A DNA stretch of 20,641 nt from Smithella sp. D17 (lineage in GTDB: Bacteria; Desulfobacterota; Syntrophia; Syntrophales; Smithellaceae): positions 1 to 20,641 of the forward strand of contig JQOA01000257.1 in NCBI GenBank assembly GCA_000753945.1. Reading direction: 5' to 3'. The notes under the pieces were generated by a model. It was given only the letters and a program-made list of their open reading frames with translations, made no database searches and was not told the origin of the DNA. Every line of letters begins with the position of its first letter. The first letter of the stretch is position 1. This document shows positions 1 through 8,911 of the stretch, piece after piece. The translations under genes were made by a program, and so were the position numbers.

Positions 1-1158
1 ACGCCGTTCAGTGGGTTTCATATCGAATAATTCTTTGCGCAATATATCGGTGCGGATGATTTCCGCGCCCAGGCGGGCGGCCAGTTTTCTTGCCTGGCAG
101 CTTTTCCCCGAACCCATTAATCCCGCGGTTAAAATCAAGACGGGTTTACCCAGACGGGCGGCGTAAGTATAAGCAAGATCGAAATATTGTGTTGCGGTTT
201 TTGTAATTTGTTTGCGTTCATTCTCTTGAAGTTCCTCCTGACCCAGACGAAAACTTGTTACTTTTCCGCGCACGTAGGCATAATAACAGCGGTAAAAATT
301 CAGCAATACGGGCAGATCGGTATCGCCGGAATATCTGATATAAGATTTTATAAAAGCGCCGGCGTAACGGGAATAACCGTTGAAATCAATATCCATAGTT
401 AAAAAAGCCACATCTTCCACAATGTCGCCGCACCGGAAACGTTCGTTAAATTCGATGCAGTCAAAAATGATTATTTCGTTGGCAATGCAGATATGGTCCA
501 GATGCAAATCGCCGTGGCATTCTCTTATTTTATGATCGGTAATTCTTTTTTCGAAAAGAGTTTTGTTTTCGGCTAAAAATTCCCCCATGTAATTATTGAT
601 GAATTTGTATTGATATTCAGGGATCGTTACATTGATGTAATTCAATGTTTCGGCGAAATTTTCCTCTATATTGTGACGAATGTTTCCGATATTTCCCATT
701 TCGTCAATGTGGCCGCCGGTTTGTGCCTCTTGATGAAAAGCAGCAATTACTTTAGCCAGATTATCCATATCTTTTTCATCGGCCAGACCTTGGAAAAGCA
801 GCGTCTTAAGCATTCTATCAGCGGGAAGTTTCTTCATTCGTACGGCATAATCAACAACCTCAACTCCTTTGTTGAGTGTGATATTTCCCCGGGCGTCCAG
901 AGATATGGCTATGACATCCAGATATGTGTCGGAGGCAAGACGTTTATTCAATCTCAACTCTTCTTCGCAGTAAAATCTTCTTTTTCCCGGGGTGGTGAAA
1001 TCGAGAAAATCAAATTTAACCGGTTTTTTGACTTTATAGACGAAGTCTCCGGCAATGAAAACATAAGAAATATGAGTTTCGATAAACTCAACCTCTGCCG
1101 GACGGTGGGAATAAAAATCAGTCTTTTTCATGGTTTCAATTAACAGAGAATGAGTCAT
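1..1158 (-). CDS. Bifunctional APH-like kinase / P-loop ATPase, C-terminus cut by window edge
   Basis: Read on the minus strand from ATG at 1158, the frame stays open to base 1 (386 codons), so the C-terminus lies outside the window. The first part is an aminoglycoside phosphotransferase-like fold: HGDLHLDH at residues 215-222 is the Brenner-type catalytic loop and DCIEF at 233-237 supplies the metal-binding aspartate. A second P-loop domain follows, with Walker A GLMGSGKS at residues 346-353. Proteins with this order are usually annotated as 'bifunctional aminoglycoside phosphotransferase/ATP-binding protein'. Their substrate is generally unknown and a role in resistance should not be assumed. 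The ribosome binding site is weak (CGGGA about 7 bases upstream). A second ATG ten codons in, also with weak upstream sequence, is a possible alternative start. Domain calls are sure; function is not. Confidence 0.85.
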   Translation of the reverse strand, partial: MTHSLLIETMKKTDFYSHRPAEVEFIETHISYVFIAGDFVYKVKKPVKFDFLDFTTPGKRRFYCEEELRLNKRLASDTYLDVIAISLDARGNITLNKGVEVVDYAVRMKKLPADRMLKTLLFQGLADEKDMDNLAKVIAAFHQEAQTGGHIDEMGNIGNIRHNIEENFAETLNYINVTIPEYQYKFINNYMGEFLAENKTLFEKRITDHKIRECHGDLHLDHICIANEIIIFDCIEFNERFRCGDIVEDVAFLTMDIDFNGYSRYAGAFIKSYIRYSGDTDLPVLLNFYRCYYAYVRGKVTSFRLGQEELQENERKQITKTATQYFDLAYTYAARLGKPVLILTAGLMGSGKSCQARKLAARLGAEIIRTDILRKELFDMKPTERR

Positions 1159-1234
1159 AAATTTTTCCCGTGAATATTCTTTCCGGCAAACGACGTGCCT
1201 TTTAAATATCCAGTTTAGTTTCTCAATAGAACAT

Positions 1235-1364
1235 TGTCATATCGACCAGAGGCGAAAGCCCGGCGTATGCTCGGGGAGATATCTTTTTTTTATCAAGATT
1301 TCTCGCGGAGTATAATCCCGCGCACCCGAAATACTCCGGGCAAGTTGCGGGACTTCGAAATGAC
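1235..1364. repeat. Palindromic REP/MITE-like repeat
   Basis: The outer arms TGTCATATCGA (1235-1245) and TCGAAATGACA (1354-1364) are inverted repeats matching at 10 of 11 positions. Nested arms GCCCGGCGTAT (1258-1268) and ATACTCCGGGC (1331-1341) also match at 10 of 11. Further in, GGGGAGATATCTT faces AAGATTTCTC. The whole can fold into one long hairpin of about 130 bases. Arms of the TGTCATTTCGA type are known from dispersed palindromic repeats in many bacterial genomes. The element occupies most of the 332-base space between the minus-strand kinase gene and the plus-strand acyltransferase gene; I see nothing else definite in that space. Confidence 0.75.
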
Positions 1365-1490
1365 AGATTGTATGGATATTTATGAGGCACTACACTAAAC
1401 CAATCATCTGTTTATAATCAAGTCAAAAAATCTTGCTTGCGCTAAAAAACCATTCGTGATTATTTAAAAATGTAAAAAATGGAGTTATAT

Positions 1491-2141
1491 ATGTTTAAAA
1501 AACTGCGCTACATAGCAAGAACCAAAGTTGCCGGTGTTATAATTTACCGGATCCTGCGTCTGTATTGCGCTACATTGCGCCTGAAAGTAGAAAATGAAGA
1601 TGAATGTTCCCACTATCTGGAGCAAGGAGGAAAAGTACTGCTTTGTTTGTGGCATCAACAGTTTCTTCTGGCCATTCCTTGTTTCACTATATATAAGAAG
1701 TATCAACCCGGTGTCATGATATCTAAAAGCCTTGATGGAGATATTGCTTCCAGAGTTGTTGAAGCAGGCGGAGCTGTCGCGGTAAGAGGTTCGTCTTCGC
1801 GTGGAGGTATTGCCGCTTTAAGAGAAATGATACAAAGGATAAAACGATACCATCTCGGGGTTCATATCCTGGATGGGCCGCAAGGCCCTGCGGGAGTTGC
1901 CAAGCTTGGCGCTATTACCCTTGCCAATGAAGCTGGCGCCATTCTTGTTCCAGTTGTGGTCAGTGCTGATCGTGCCTGGTATTTAAACAGTTGGGACAGA
2001 TTTATGATTCCCAAACCTTTTTCCCGCGTTACTGTAAAGTTTCTTCCTAAAATCGAACTACCCCAGATAATGGATAAAACTGAATATGAGAATCAGAGAA
2101 AAAAGATAGAAGTTGTAATGGGGCCTTATCTACATCTTTAA
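1491..2141 (+). CDS. DUF374 / lysophospholipid acyltransferase family protein
   Basis: A 216-residue protein of the DUF374 family, related to LpxL/PlsC-type acyltransferases and probably acting at the inner membrane on a lipid or lipid A precursor. Visible family features are LCLWHQ at residues 51-56 (the H-containing catalytic region), SKSLDGD at 78-84, RGSSSRGG at 99-106 and DGPQGPAGVAKLG at 128-140. The N-terminus is basic and hydrophobic, as for membrane association. I chose the ATG at 1491 because GGAG at 1481-1484 sits six bases before it. The in-frame ATG at 1479 overlaps that ribosome binding site and has none of its own. It stands alone and runs tail-to-tail into rdgC with only eight bases between the stops. 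The family is confident; the acyl acceptor cannot be read from sequence. Confidence 0.85.
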   Translation: MFKKLRYIARTKVAGVIIYRILRLYCATLRLKVENEDECSHYLEQGGKVLLCLWHQQFLLAIPCFTIYKKYQPGVMISKSLDGDIASRVVEAGGAVAVRGSSSRGGIAALREMIQRIKRYHLGVHILDGPQGPAGVAKLGAITLANEAGAILVPVVVSADRAWYLNSWDRFMIPKPFSRVTVKFLPKIELPQIMDKTEYENQRKKIEVVMGPYLHL

Positions 2142-2149
2142 AATTGGAA

Positions 2150-3220
2150 TTAGTGGTGTTCCAGCCACTTGGCCAACAACTTTTTTTCTTTCCCTTCCCA
2201 TTGCGGAGAATAACGGATTTGTAAAAACGAATCGTAAAGACTGTCAATTGTCTTGACAGCTTCTTCAATAAGGTAAATACGCTCCAGAAGTATTCCCGAC
2301 TGGTCTTCCTCATTATCCTGCCAGTCTGTCACGGGTAGTTTCAAAGATTGAAAATGGAAAGAGTCCGCTTTAAGAATAAATTCCCATTCATTTTTATCAT
2401 GAATTAGTTTGATTCCCGCCTCTTTAACTTTTTTCCCCTGGCGGATTGCTTCCTTGCCTTCTTTGTGTTCAGCGTGAATTCCATGGCAGACGACTCCCTG
2501 TGAATATTCGCCTTCTCCTGCTTCTAAAACTATTTTTTTTAAAAAATTAAGTTCAACTTCTTTTGTTTCCGAAATATTTATCCTGCCGTTTCGTTCTTCC
2601 GATTTGAACCAGAGCCAGGTCAGAAATTCCCGGCCGGTCAAAGAAGCCGTATCTGCAGATTCGGGATTTTTTGTTATCAGATTATTTTCCTGCGGCGAAA
2701 AAGGTCTAAGATTCAGGGCAAATGTTTTTTTAAACATATCCGCGAAATCGTCAACTACCTTTTCGGCCAGTGAAGAAAAATAAATTGTTTTTTGCCCCAC
2801 ACCCCAGCAAACATCATAAAAGGACGGTATAGCGTCAAGTCTGGTCAGAAGTTCCAGTTTTACCTTGTCTTTAATTCCCGCGGCCATTGCTTTGTTGATT
2901 CTGTTTTTACCATTTTGGGCAAGAAATCGCCTTTCTTCTTCCATCAGTTTGATTTTCATCAGCTTGGGCGAAATAAGTTTACGGTCAATGCGCAAAGAGA
3001 AAATTAGGTAATCGCCCAGCGCGTAATTGGCTTTTTCAAAATCGGTATCCAATACGTCAGTAAGAGAAACCCAGCCCAGCCTTTTTTCTTCGGTTGATTT
3101 GGATGCGTCCCTATACGCGTTGGCTTTAATACGGCTGTTGACGAAATTTAAAAATGCCTGCGGCAACTGGCCTTCTACATGAAAACGAGCGAAAGTAAAA
3201 TTTCCTTTAATTAGTCCCAT
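2150..3220 (-). CDS. rdgC: RdgC-family recombination-associated protein
   Basis: A 356-residue protein resembling RdgC, a nucleoid-associated ring-forming DNA-binding protein that modulates RecA-dependent recombination in Gammaproteobacteria. It opens with a conserved-looking GLIKGNFTFARFHVEG, and the body has the alternating beta-strand and charged helix pattern of the family. It is somewhat longer than the roughly 300-residue E. coli protein. The start is ATG at 3220: GAGGTG lies six bases before it. An upstream in-frame start at 3244 would add eight residues without a better site. A promoter with TTGACA and TATACG precedes it. It is divergent from the nadK-recN unit, so two recombination or repair genes sit within about 1.1 kb. 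Family call is from recognition of sequence character and should be checked by profile search. Confidence 0.75.
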   Translation of the reverse strand: MGLIKGNFTFARFHVEGQLPQAFLNFVNSRIKANAYRDASKSTEEKRLGWVSLTDVLDTDFEKANYALGDYLIFSLRIDRKLISPKLMKIKLMEEERRFLAQNGKNRINKAMAAGIKDKVKLELLTRLDAIPSFYDVCWGVGQKTIYFSSLAEKVVDDFADMFKKTFALNLRPFSPQENNLITKNPESADTASLTGREFLTWLWFKSEERNGRINISETKEVELNFLKKIVLEAGEGEYSQGVVCHGIHAEHKEGKEAIRQGKKVKEAGIKLIHDKNEWEFILKADSFHFQSLKLPVTDWQDNEEDQSGILLERIYLIEEAVKTIDSLYDSFLQIRYSPQWEGKEKKLLAKWLEHH

Positions 3221-3244
3221 AATTAACACCTCGATGGGTTGCAC

Positions 3245-3272
3245 CGTATATTATTAGACCTGAATATGTCAA
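3245..3272 (-). promoter_or_regulatory. Sigma-70-type promoter for rdgC
   Basis: On the minus strand a consensus -35 TTGACA (plus bases 3267-3272) is followed after 16 bases by TATACG (plus bases 3245-3250). The -10 ends 24 bases before the chosen ATG at 3220, leaving a very short leader that holds the ribosome binding site GAGGTG. Seen in sequence; activity is inferred. Confidence 0.6.
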
Positions 3273-3395
3273 GAATTTATGTTGGGTAATTGTACTAAAA
3301 AGATCAAATATTTTATGAACATATTTATGTAATATTATCCATAGACAGAGTTTTTTTTTTATGTTAGTGAGCTCCATATTCCGGGGTCTAAGTAA

Positions 3396-4286
3396 ATGAA
3401 AATTAAAAAAATTGGCATTATCGCCAACCTTGAAAAAGAGAAGATTGCCGACCACGTTAAATCGTTGAAAAAATGGCTGGAAGAAAAGGGTGTGCAGGTA
3501 TTTCTGGAAATGAAGATTTCCAGAAAAGTTGCTCTTGACGGAGGACTGAATAGAACCGACCTGGCAAAAAAATCGGAACTTATTGTTGTTTTGGGCGGAG
3601 ACGGCACAATGTTGCGCGCGGCTCGTTATGTGGCCGGACATAAAGTTCCCATTCTGGGAATAAATATGGGCAGTTTCGGCTACCTTACTGAAGTAAATTT
3701 AAACGAAACCCACTCGGCTCTGGAGTTGATTATCGGAGGGAAATTCGAAACGGAAAAAAGAATGATGCTTGATGTGAGCATCAGGCACGGTAAAACCGTT
3801 ACCGATGTCGGCAGTGTTTTAAATGATGTAGTAATTAATCGCGGCAGTCTTTCCCGTATGAATGAACTGGAACTGGAGGTTAACGGCAAATATCTGACAA
3901 CTTATAAAGGAGACGGTTTAATTGTTTCCACTCCTACCGGTTCCACTGCCTATTCGCTTTCCGCCGGTGGTCCCATTGTCTTTCCCGGGAAAGACTTGAT
4001 TATTATTAATCCCATCTGCCCCCATACTCTGACTAATCGTCCCATCATTTTTTCGGAAGATTCTATTTTGAAAATAATTCTCTGGTCCAAGGATAAAGGT
4101 GCTATATTGACTTTGGACGGACAGGAAGCTTACAAAATCGTATCCGGCGATGTCGTAACTGTTAAAAGATCCAGGCATGCGACAATGCTGGTTCTTTCTC
4201 CCTACCGCAGCTACGGTGAAATTCTGCGTTCCAAGCTCGGTTGGGGTGACTTACCTCCGGGAGCTGGAAAAAAGAAGAATGCTTAA
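3396..4286 (+). CDS. nadK: NAD kinase
   Basis: A 296-residue ATP-NAD kinase that phosphorylates NAD to NADP in the cytoplasm. The family signature GGDGT is at residues 67-71. It is followed by LGINMGSFGYL, NDVVINRG at 143-150 and GDGLIVSTPTGSTAYS at 172-187, which form the NAD-binding core. The length is normal. GGGG about nine bases before the ATG may act as ribosome binding site; a run of ten T lies further upstream at about 3351. It is the first gene of the unit with recN, whose start overlaps its last eight bases. nadK next to recN is a very common bacterial arrangement, which supports both calls. Confidence 0.96.
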   Translation: MKIKKIGIIANLEKEKIADHVKSLKKWLEEKGVQVFLEMKISRKVALDGGLNRTDLAKKSELIVVLGGDGTMLRAARYVAGHKVPILGINMGSFGYLTEVNLNETHSALELIIGGKFETEKRMMLDVSIRHGKTVTDVGSVLNDVVINRGSLSRMNELELEVNGKYLTTYKGDGLIVSTPTGSTAYSLSAGGPIVFPGKDLIIINPICPHTLTNRPIIFSEDSILKIILWSKDKGAILTLDGQEAYKIVSGDVVTVKRSRHATMLVLSPYRSYGEILRSKLGWGDLPPGAGKKKNA

Positions 4287-5970
4287 TGAATTGAGCATTA
4301 AAAATTTTGCCATCATTGATGAACTCCAGGTTTCGTTCGGCAAGGGATTGAATATTATTTCCGGCGAAACCGGCGCCGGTAAATCAATAATTATCGGTGC
4401 GGTAAGTCTTCTTCTGGGCGACAGAGCGACGACGGAAATAATCAGAACCCAGGCTGACACGGCTACTGTTGAAGCAGTCTTTGATATCTCTGCCAACAAG
4501 CTATTACGGGATAAAATTGCGACTATGGGTTTTCCTGACGAAGAAGAGTTGATCATTCGTCGGATTATTTCGCATACAGGTAAGAATAAAGCGTTCATCA
4601 ACGGACAAATGGCGACGCTGAGTAATCTGGCTTCCGTCAGTGAATGGCTGATTAATATTTGCGGTCAGCGTGAACATCAGATAATTCTCAACGCCGAAAA
4701 TCATATTAACATTCTGGATGAGTTCGGCCGGTGCCTGCCTGACAGATCAGCCTACGAAGAAATTTATAATCAGTACCGGCAGATCAGGGCGCAGATAGAG
4801 AAATTACAGGATTTGAGCAAAAGCCGTGAAGAGAAAACTGATCTGTTTAAATTTCAGTTGAAAGAGATTCAGGATATTAATCCCCAGCCGGCGGAAGACG
4901 CAGCGCTGGCCGATGAAAAAAAAGTTATCGCTAATTTTCAGAAATTGTCCGGTTGGGCAAATCATGCCTATGATTTGCTCTATGGAGAAACGGATTCCGC
5001 CATCGTTAAATTGAAGGAAGTGCAGAGCCAGATAAAAGAAATAAAAAAAATAGACGCCGGTTTCCAGCTTGCCGACAAGGATATTGATGAAAGCTTTATC
5101 ACTTTGCAGGAAACAGCTCTGGCGCTGCGTGATTACGGTAAAAATCTTTTTTTTGATTCAGAGCGTTTGGCACTTATCGATGAACGCCTTGAAGTTCTAA
5201 ACCGGCTTAAACGCAAACATGGCGGCTCTCTGGAAAATGTTCTGCGCCGGAAGCAGGAAATAGAAGAAGATTTGAACAAGGTTTCTTCGGTGGAGGAAGA
5301 GCTGGAAAAGCTAAACAGGGAAGAAGAAATAATAAAAAAGAATCTACGCCAAAAAGCGCTCGAACTTTCCAAAATCAGAAAACAGGCGGCGAATAAATTG
5401 CAGGAGGCGGTGGATAAAGAAATACACGAGCTGAATATGCCTTATGCTTCTTTCCATGTTAATTTTAATAAATGTGCCGCTGATAAAAACGTTGAATCAT
5501 TCGAGCAAACGGGAGGAGACGAGATTGAATTTTACCTCACCGCGAATAAAGGCGAAGACGCAAAACCACTAAACAGTATTGCGTCTGGTGGTGAATTATC
5601 GCGGATAATTCTGGCTTTGAAAAATGTTTTGTCGCGCACCGGTTCCGTGGCATCAATTGTTTTTGATGAAGTGGATAATGGCATCGGAGGAGCCGTGGCT
5701 GAGATTGTCGGCCGGAAATTGAAAGCCGTCTCCGCCAATCATCAGGTTATCTGTATAACACATTTGCCCCAAATTGCCTGCTTTGGAGATAACCATCTGC
5801 ATGTTTCCAAAAAGGTTACGAAGGGCAGGACGATAACATTTATAAAAGAACTTGATGGTGAACAGAAAGTGGAAGAAATCAGCCGCATGCTTGGTGGTGT
5901 GAATGTCACCGAAACAACACGGGAGCATGCCCGGGAAATGATAAAAGGATCTAAAGCATCTGGATTTTAA
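4279..5970 (+). CDS. recN: DNA repair protein RecN
   Basis: A 563-residue SMC-like ATPase acting in double-strand break repair. Walker A GETGAGKS is at residues 29-36 immediately after the typical start MLNELSIKNFAIIDELQV. A long coiled-coil arm fills the middle, rich in E, K, L and R from roughly residue 170 to 390. The ABC signature ASGGELSR lies near residue 432 and Walker B SIVFDEVDNGIGG near 459. The start at 4279 is set by the family N-terminus; earlier in-frame starts lie deep inside nadK and read a non-family leader. It overlaps nadK by eight bases, implying translational coupling. No SOS-box was recognised, so damage regulation is not shown. Confidence 0.96.
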   Translation: MLNELSIKNFAIIDELQVSFGKGLNIISGETGAGKSIIIGAVSLLLGDRATTEIIRTQADTATVEAVFDISANKLLRDKIATMGFPDEEELIIRRIISHTGKNKAFINGQMATLSNLASVSEWLINICGQREHQIILNAENHINILDEFGRCLPDRSAYEEIYNQYRQIRAQIEKLQDLSKSREEKTDLFKFQLKEIQDINPQPAEDAALADEKKVIANFQKLSGWANHAYDLLYGETDSAIVKLKEVQSQIKEIKKIDAGFQLADKDIDESFITLQETALALRDYGKNLFFDSERLALIDERLEVLNRLKRKHGGSLENVLRRKQEIEEDLNKVSSVEEELEKLNREEEIIKKNLRQKALELSKIRKQAANKLQEAVDKEIHELNMPYASFHVNFNKCAADKNVESFEQTGGDEIEFYLTANKGEDAKPLNSIASGGELSRIILALKNVLSRTGSVASIVFDEVDNGIGGAVAEIVGRKLKAVSANHQVICITHLPQIACFGDNHLHVSKKVTKGRTITFIKELDGEQKVEEISRMLGGVNVTETTREHAREMIKGSKASGF

Positions 5971-5985
5971 TTTAGGAGATAAAAA

Positions 5986-6444
5986 ATGCTGAGAAAAGCG
6001 CGCATCGATGATGTGAAAACTATTCACCGCCTGATAAATTTGTCGTCCGGAAAAGGCGAAATGCTGCCCCGTTCTCTAATGGATATTTATAATTCTTTGA
6101 GAGATTTTTTTGTTTATTATGATGAAGACAAATCACAGGTGACCGGTATTTGCGCCATGAATATCATATGGGAAAATCTAGCCGAAATTCGTTCACTCTA
6201 TGTAGATGAAAATTATCGCAAAAGAGGTATCGGCCGGGAACTCGTGGAAGCATGTGTTTCCGAAACCATTACTTTGGGTCTTTTTAAAGTATTCACCCTT
6301 ACTTACAAAAAGGATTTTTTTATTAGATTAGGGTTTAAGGAGATTGACAAGAATTTGCTGCCGGAAAAGATTTGGGCGGATTGTTTCCGCTGTTCCAAAT
6401 ATCCCGACTACTGCGACGAAGTGGCGATGATTGTGGAACTATGA
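5986..6444 (+). CDS. GNAT N-acetyltransferase, ArgA-like small type
   Basis: A 152-residue single-domain GNAT acetyltransferase. The acetyl-CoA pyrophosphate loop is RKRGIGRE at residues 78-85, after the strand AEIRSLYVDENY. The C-terminal part (FIRLGFKEID, then two or three cysteines in CFRCSKYPDYC) resembles short N-acetylglutamate synthase-like proteins used for arginine biosynthesis in bacteria that lack the large ArgA. The start is fixed by TAGGAG seven bases before the ATG. It follows recN after 15 bases and overlaps mltA by ATGA, so it is cotranscribed with repair and cell-wall genes rather than arginine genes. The family is firm; the substrate glutamate is an inference from resemblance. 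Confidence 0.8.
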   Translation: MLRKARIDDVKTIHRLINLSSGKGEMLPRSLMDIYNSLRDFFVYYDEDKSQVTGICAMNIIWENLAEIRSLYVDENYRKRGIGRELVEACVSETITLGLFKVFTLTYKKDFFIRLGFKEIDKNLLPEKIWADCFRCSKYPDYCDEVAMIVEL

Positions 6445-7598
6445 AATACCCATTCAAAATTTCTCTGTTGTTGATCATGGTCGTTTTTTTAGGTGGCTGT
6501 CTGCGCGGTGTCCCGAAATATCCGGTAAAGCCTTCCGAGGTTTTTATTCCCGTTGCCGCCAAGGACATTGATTTTGCCGATGATCTTGATACGGATTCGC
6601 TGGAATTGGCTATTGAACGCAGTATTAATTATTATGAAAATGCCGGACGCAACAAAGTTTACCGTGTCGCAGACAGATTGATCAGCGCGCAACAATTAAA
6701 AGAAACACTTAAAACGTTTCAAATGATTTTGCGCAAGACGGGTAATAAAGCCGATTTAAACAAAATAATTGTCGCAGAATTTAATGTTTATCGTGTTGCC
6801 GGATCAGGCAGCTCTTCCGGCTCGCTTTTTACAGGCTATTACGAACCATTGCTGGAAGGTTCTCTTAAACGTACCGATAAATACAGGTATCCGCTTTATC
6901 GGGTACCGCCTGATTTAGTTAAAAAAGAAAGCCAGATTGGCCGGATGAATGACGGTAAATTCGTTCCCTATTACAACCGCCGCGAAATTGACGTTGAGAG
7001 GGTTTTACAGGGGAAAAATCTGGAACTTGTCTGGGTATCAGATCCTGTGGAGTTGTTTTCGCTGCACATACAGGGTTCCGGTAAAATTAAGCTGGAAGAT
7101 GGTACTATTTTGACAGTTGGTTTTGCGCAGACCAATGGCAGACCTTTCCGCAGTGTAACTAAATTCATGCTGGAAAGCGGTAAAATAAACAGCAGCGAAG
7201 CCTCTTATCGTCATGAGTTTTTAAGAGGAAGAAGTGATCAGGAAATTTATGACGTACTGAGCCATAATGAAAGATACACGTTCTTCCGTTTTCTGGAAAA
7301 AGACCCTGTGGGTTCTTTAGGAGAATCAGTAACCCCGGACAGATCAATAGCGACCGATCCAGACTTTTTTCCGGAAGGAGCACTGGCATTTATCAGTTTG
7401 CGCAAACCGGTTTTCGACGCAGATGGCAATATTAAAGAAAGGGTAAACTTTTCGCGCTTTGTGCTCAGTCAGGATAAAGGTTCGGCAATAAAAGGTCCAG
7501 GCAGGGTGGATATTTTCTGCGGGTTTGGTATTGAAGCGGAAAACATGGCGGGGACTCTCAAGGAGAATGGGGAGTTGTATCTGTTGTTGAAGAAATAA
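6441..7598 (+). CDS. mltA: MltA membrane-bound lytic murein transglycosylase (lipoprotein)
   Basis: A 385-residue lipoprotein that cleaves peptidoglycan glycan strands with formation of 1,6-anhydromuropeptides. The N-terminus is a lipoprotein signal: MKYPFK, a hydrophobic stretch, then the lipobox LGGC with Cys20. The MltA domain shows FTGYYEPLLEGS, DPVELFSLHIQGSG and NERYTFFRF. The C-terminal 3D domain has QDKGSAIKGPGRVDIF with conserved Asp345 and Asp357. The start overlaps the stop of the GNAT gene (ATGA), and the lipobox spacing supports this start over the upstream in-frame one at 6372. It is the last gene of the nadK unit; no clear terminator was found after it. An outer-membrane murein hydrolase implies a diderm cell. 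Confidence 0.93.
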   Translation: MKYPFKISLLLIMVVFLGGCLRGVPKYPVKPSEVFIPVAAKDIDFADDLDTDSLELAIERSINYYENAGRNKVYRVADRLISAQQLKETLKTFQMILRKTGNKADLNKIIVAEFNVYRVAGSGSSSGSLFTGYYEPLLEGSLKRTDKYRYPLYRVPPDLVKKESQIGRMNDGKFVPYYNRREIDVERVLQGKNLELVWVSDPVELFSLHIQGSGKIKLEDGTILTVGFAQTNGRPFRSVTKFMLESGKINSSEASYRHEFLRGRSDQEIYDVLSHNERYTFFRFLEKDPVGSLGESVTPDRSIATDPDFFPEGALAFISLRKPVFDADGNIKERVNFSRFVLSQDKGSAIKGPGRVDIFCGFGIEAENMAGTLKENGELYLLLKK

Positions 7599-7829
7599 AT
7601 TCATTTTTGTATTTATATAAAACTTTCTTCCTCCTATCATGAATTCGTATATAGGATGTATAATAGTTATGTACTATTAACAGGAAGGCAGGTCAGATAA
7701 ACGCTTGTATACATATTCACCATACTCATGTGCACACCGTTATGTAAAATGATAGAGGTGTGAAAGGGATAAAAGAGACGCTTTTTCTTTAAAGGCTTTT
7801 GTCCAACCAACTTTCATGGAGGTTAAAAG

Positions 7830-8852
7830 ATGTGGGATGCTTCAAAGTGTGATTTTTGTGGTGATTGTCTGGTAAAGTGCCGTTATGTCGATTACGATAA
7901 GGACAAGGCCGTCAGCGAAATAAAACTTCTCATGGAGGGAAAAGCGGCTGATATATTGGACAAGTGCATTACCTGTAATGCATGCTTTCAATACTGCCCG
8001 ACTGGCGCCGATCCAGCTAACCTAATCTACAAGATGCAGGAGAAGTTCGGGAGTCCGATCTCTGTGAGTTTTAAACCTTTTATTGATTCAGTGATAAAGA
8101 CATTTGAACACGGTAGCAAGGACGTTCAGGTGATAGAAGGGGAGCCTGATAAGCCTGCCCTCTCCTTTGATTCCTTCCCGTTCACCCAGTTTCCGGACGG
8201 TACGCTTGAAAGCAGATTGTTCAAGGGCATGACCGTGGTTCGCGGAAGAAAGTATGTTTCTTTAGTCGGCATGGCCCATATGGGCGGAGCGAGCCTTGCG
8301 GAAAGATACGGTCGGAAGGTAATCGATGCATTTGCTGAACTGGACAAAGACATCGTTTATATTCATAATGAAGGATATATTCTGGCGCATGTCAAAGCCA
8401 GGGAGCTTGGTATAGATGTGCCCTTCAAGTATATGCACCTGTTCGAATATATGCGTGATTATCTTATGAACAATAAAATCGATATAATCAGGTTGAACAA
8501 AAAAGTCGCCTATCAGCCGAATTGTGCCATCCGGTGGTTACCGGAACAGGATGTCTGGCTTGATGAAATATTCGGGCTTATCGGAGTACAACGCGTTTCA
8601 AGAAAATATGAGGGCGTGAATGCCCTCTGCTGCGGCGGGCCGGCTCTCTTCGTAAACAGAGATCTCGCGATGAACATCCAGGGCGACAATATCAAGGACG
8701 CGATGGATAACCGTGCCGAGGCCCTGATAACGATCTGCCCCATGTGCGATACTGTGATGCGCGGCGAGACTTCAAAAGCCGGTTTGCCACAGATATTTAT
8801 TACCGATCTGTGCCGTATGGCCCTAGGTGAGGTACCATGGCCTGTAAGCTAA
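7830..8852 (+). CDS. HdrD/GlpC-like iron-sulfur protein with one CCG domain
   Basis: A 340-residue protein with two N-terminal 4Fe-4S motifs, CX2CX2CX3C at Cys7, 10, 13, 17 and again at Cys46, 49, 52, 56 (the second followed by P). It also has one full CCG cysteine motif: Cys232, then 34 residues, Cys267-Cys268, then 34 residues, Cys303-x2-Cys306. This layout is known from the disulfide-reducing subunits of heterodisulfide reductase and from GlpC and LutA/LldE relatives, where the CCG domain can hold a noncubane 4Fe-4S cluster. HdrB/HdrD normally carry two CCG domains; here only one is seen. No partner subunit is adjacent. No signal peptide or membrane segment is evident. GGAGGT stands before the ATG. 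Its bases look somewhat more GC-rich than its neighbours by eye. An electron-transfer role is likely; substrate unknown. Confidence 0.85.
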   Translation: MWDASKCDFCGDCLVKCRYVDYDKDKAVSEIKLLMEGKAADILDKCITCNACFQYCPTGADPANLIYKMQEKFGSPISVSFKPFIDSVIKTFEHGSKDVQVIEGEPDKPALSFDSFPFTQFPDGTLESRLFKGMTVVRGRKYVSLVGMAHMGGASLAERYGRKVIDAFAELDKDIVYIHNEGYILAHVKARELGIDVPFKYMHLFEYMRDYLMNNKIDIIRLNKKVAYQPNCAIRWLPEQDVWLDEIFGLIGVQRVSRKYEGVNALCCGGPALFVNRDLAMNIQGDNIKDAMDNRAEALITICPMCDTVMRGETSKAGLPQIFITDLCRMALGEVPWPVS

Positions 8853-8911
8853 AGTGTTAGTGTTTTTTGTCTTCAACAGGAGTTTTAAATTAAAGCGTAT
8901 GTTACACAATT

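Noticed and set aside
610..1143. Long plus-strand open frame of 177 codons
   Set aside because: It lies antisense to the kinase-ATPase gene, whose protein shows clear motifs; the plus-strand product has no recognisable family and no ribosome binding site.
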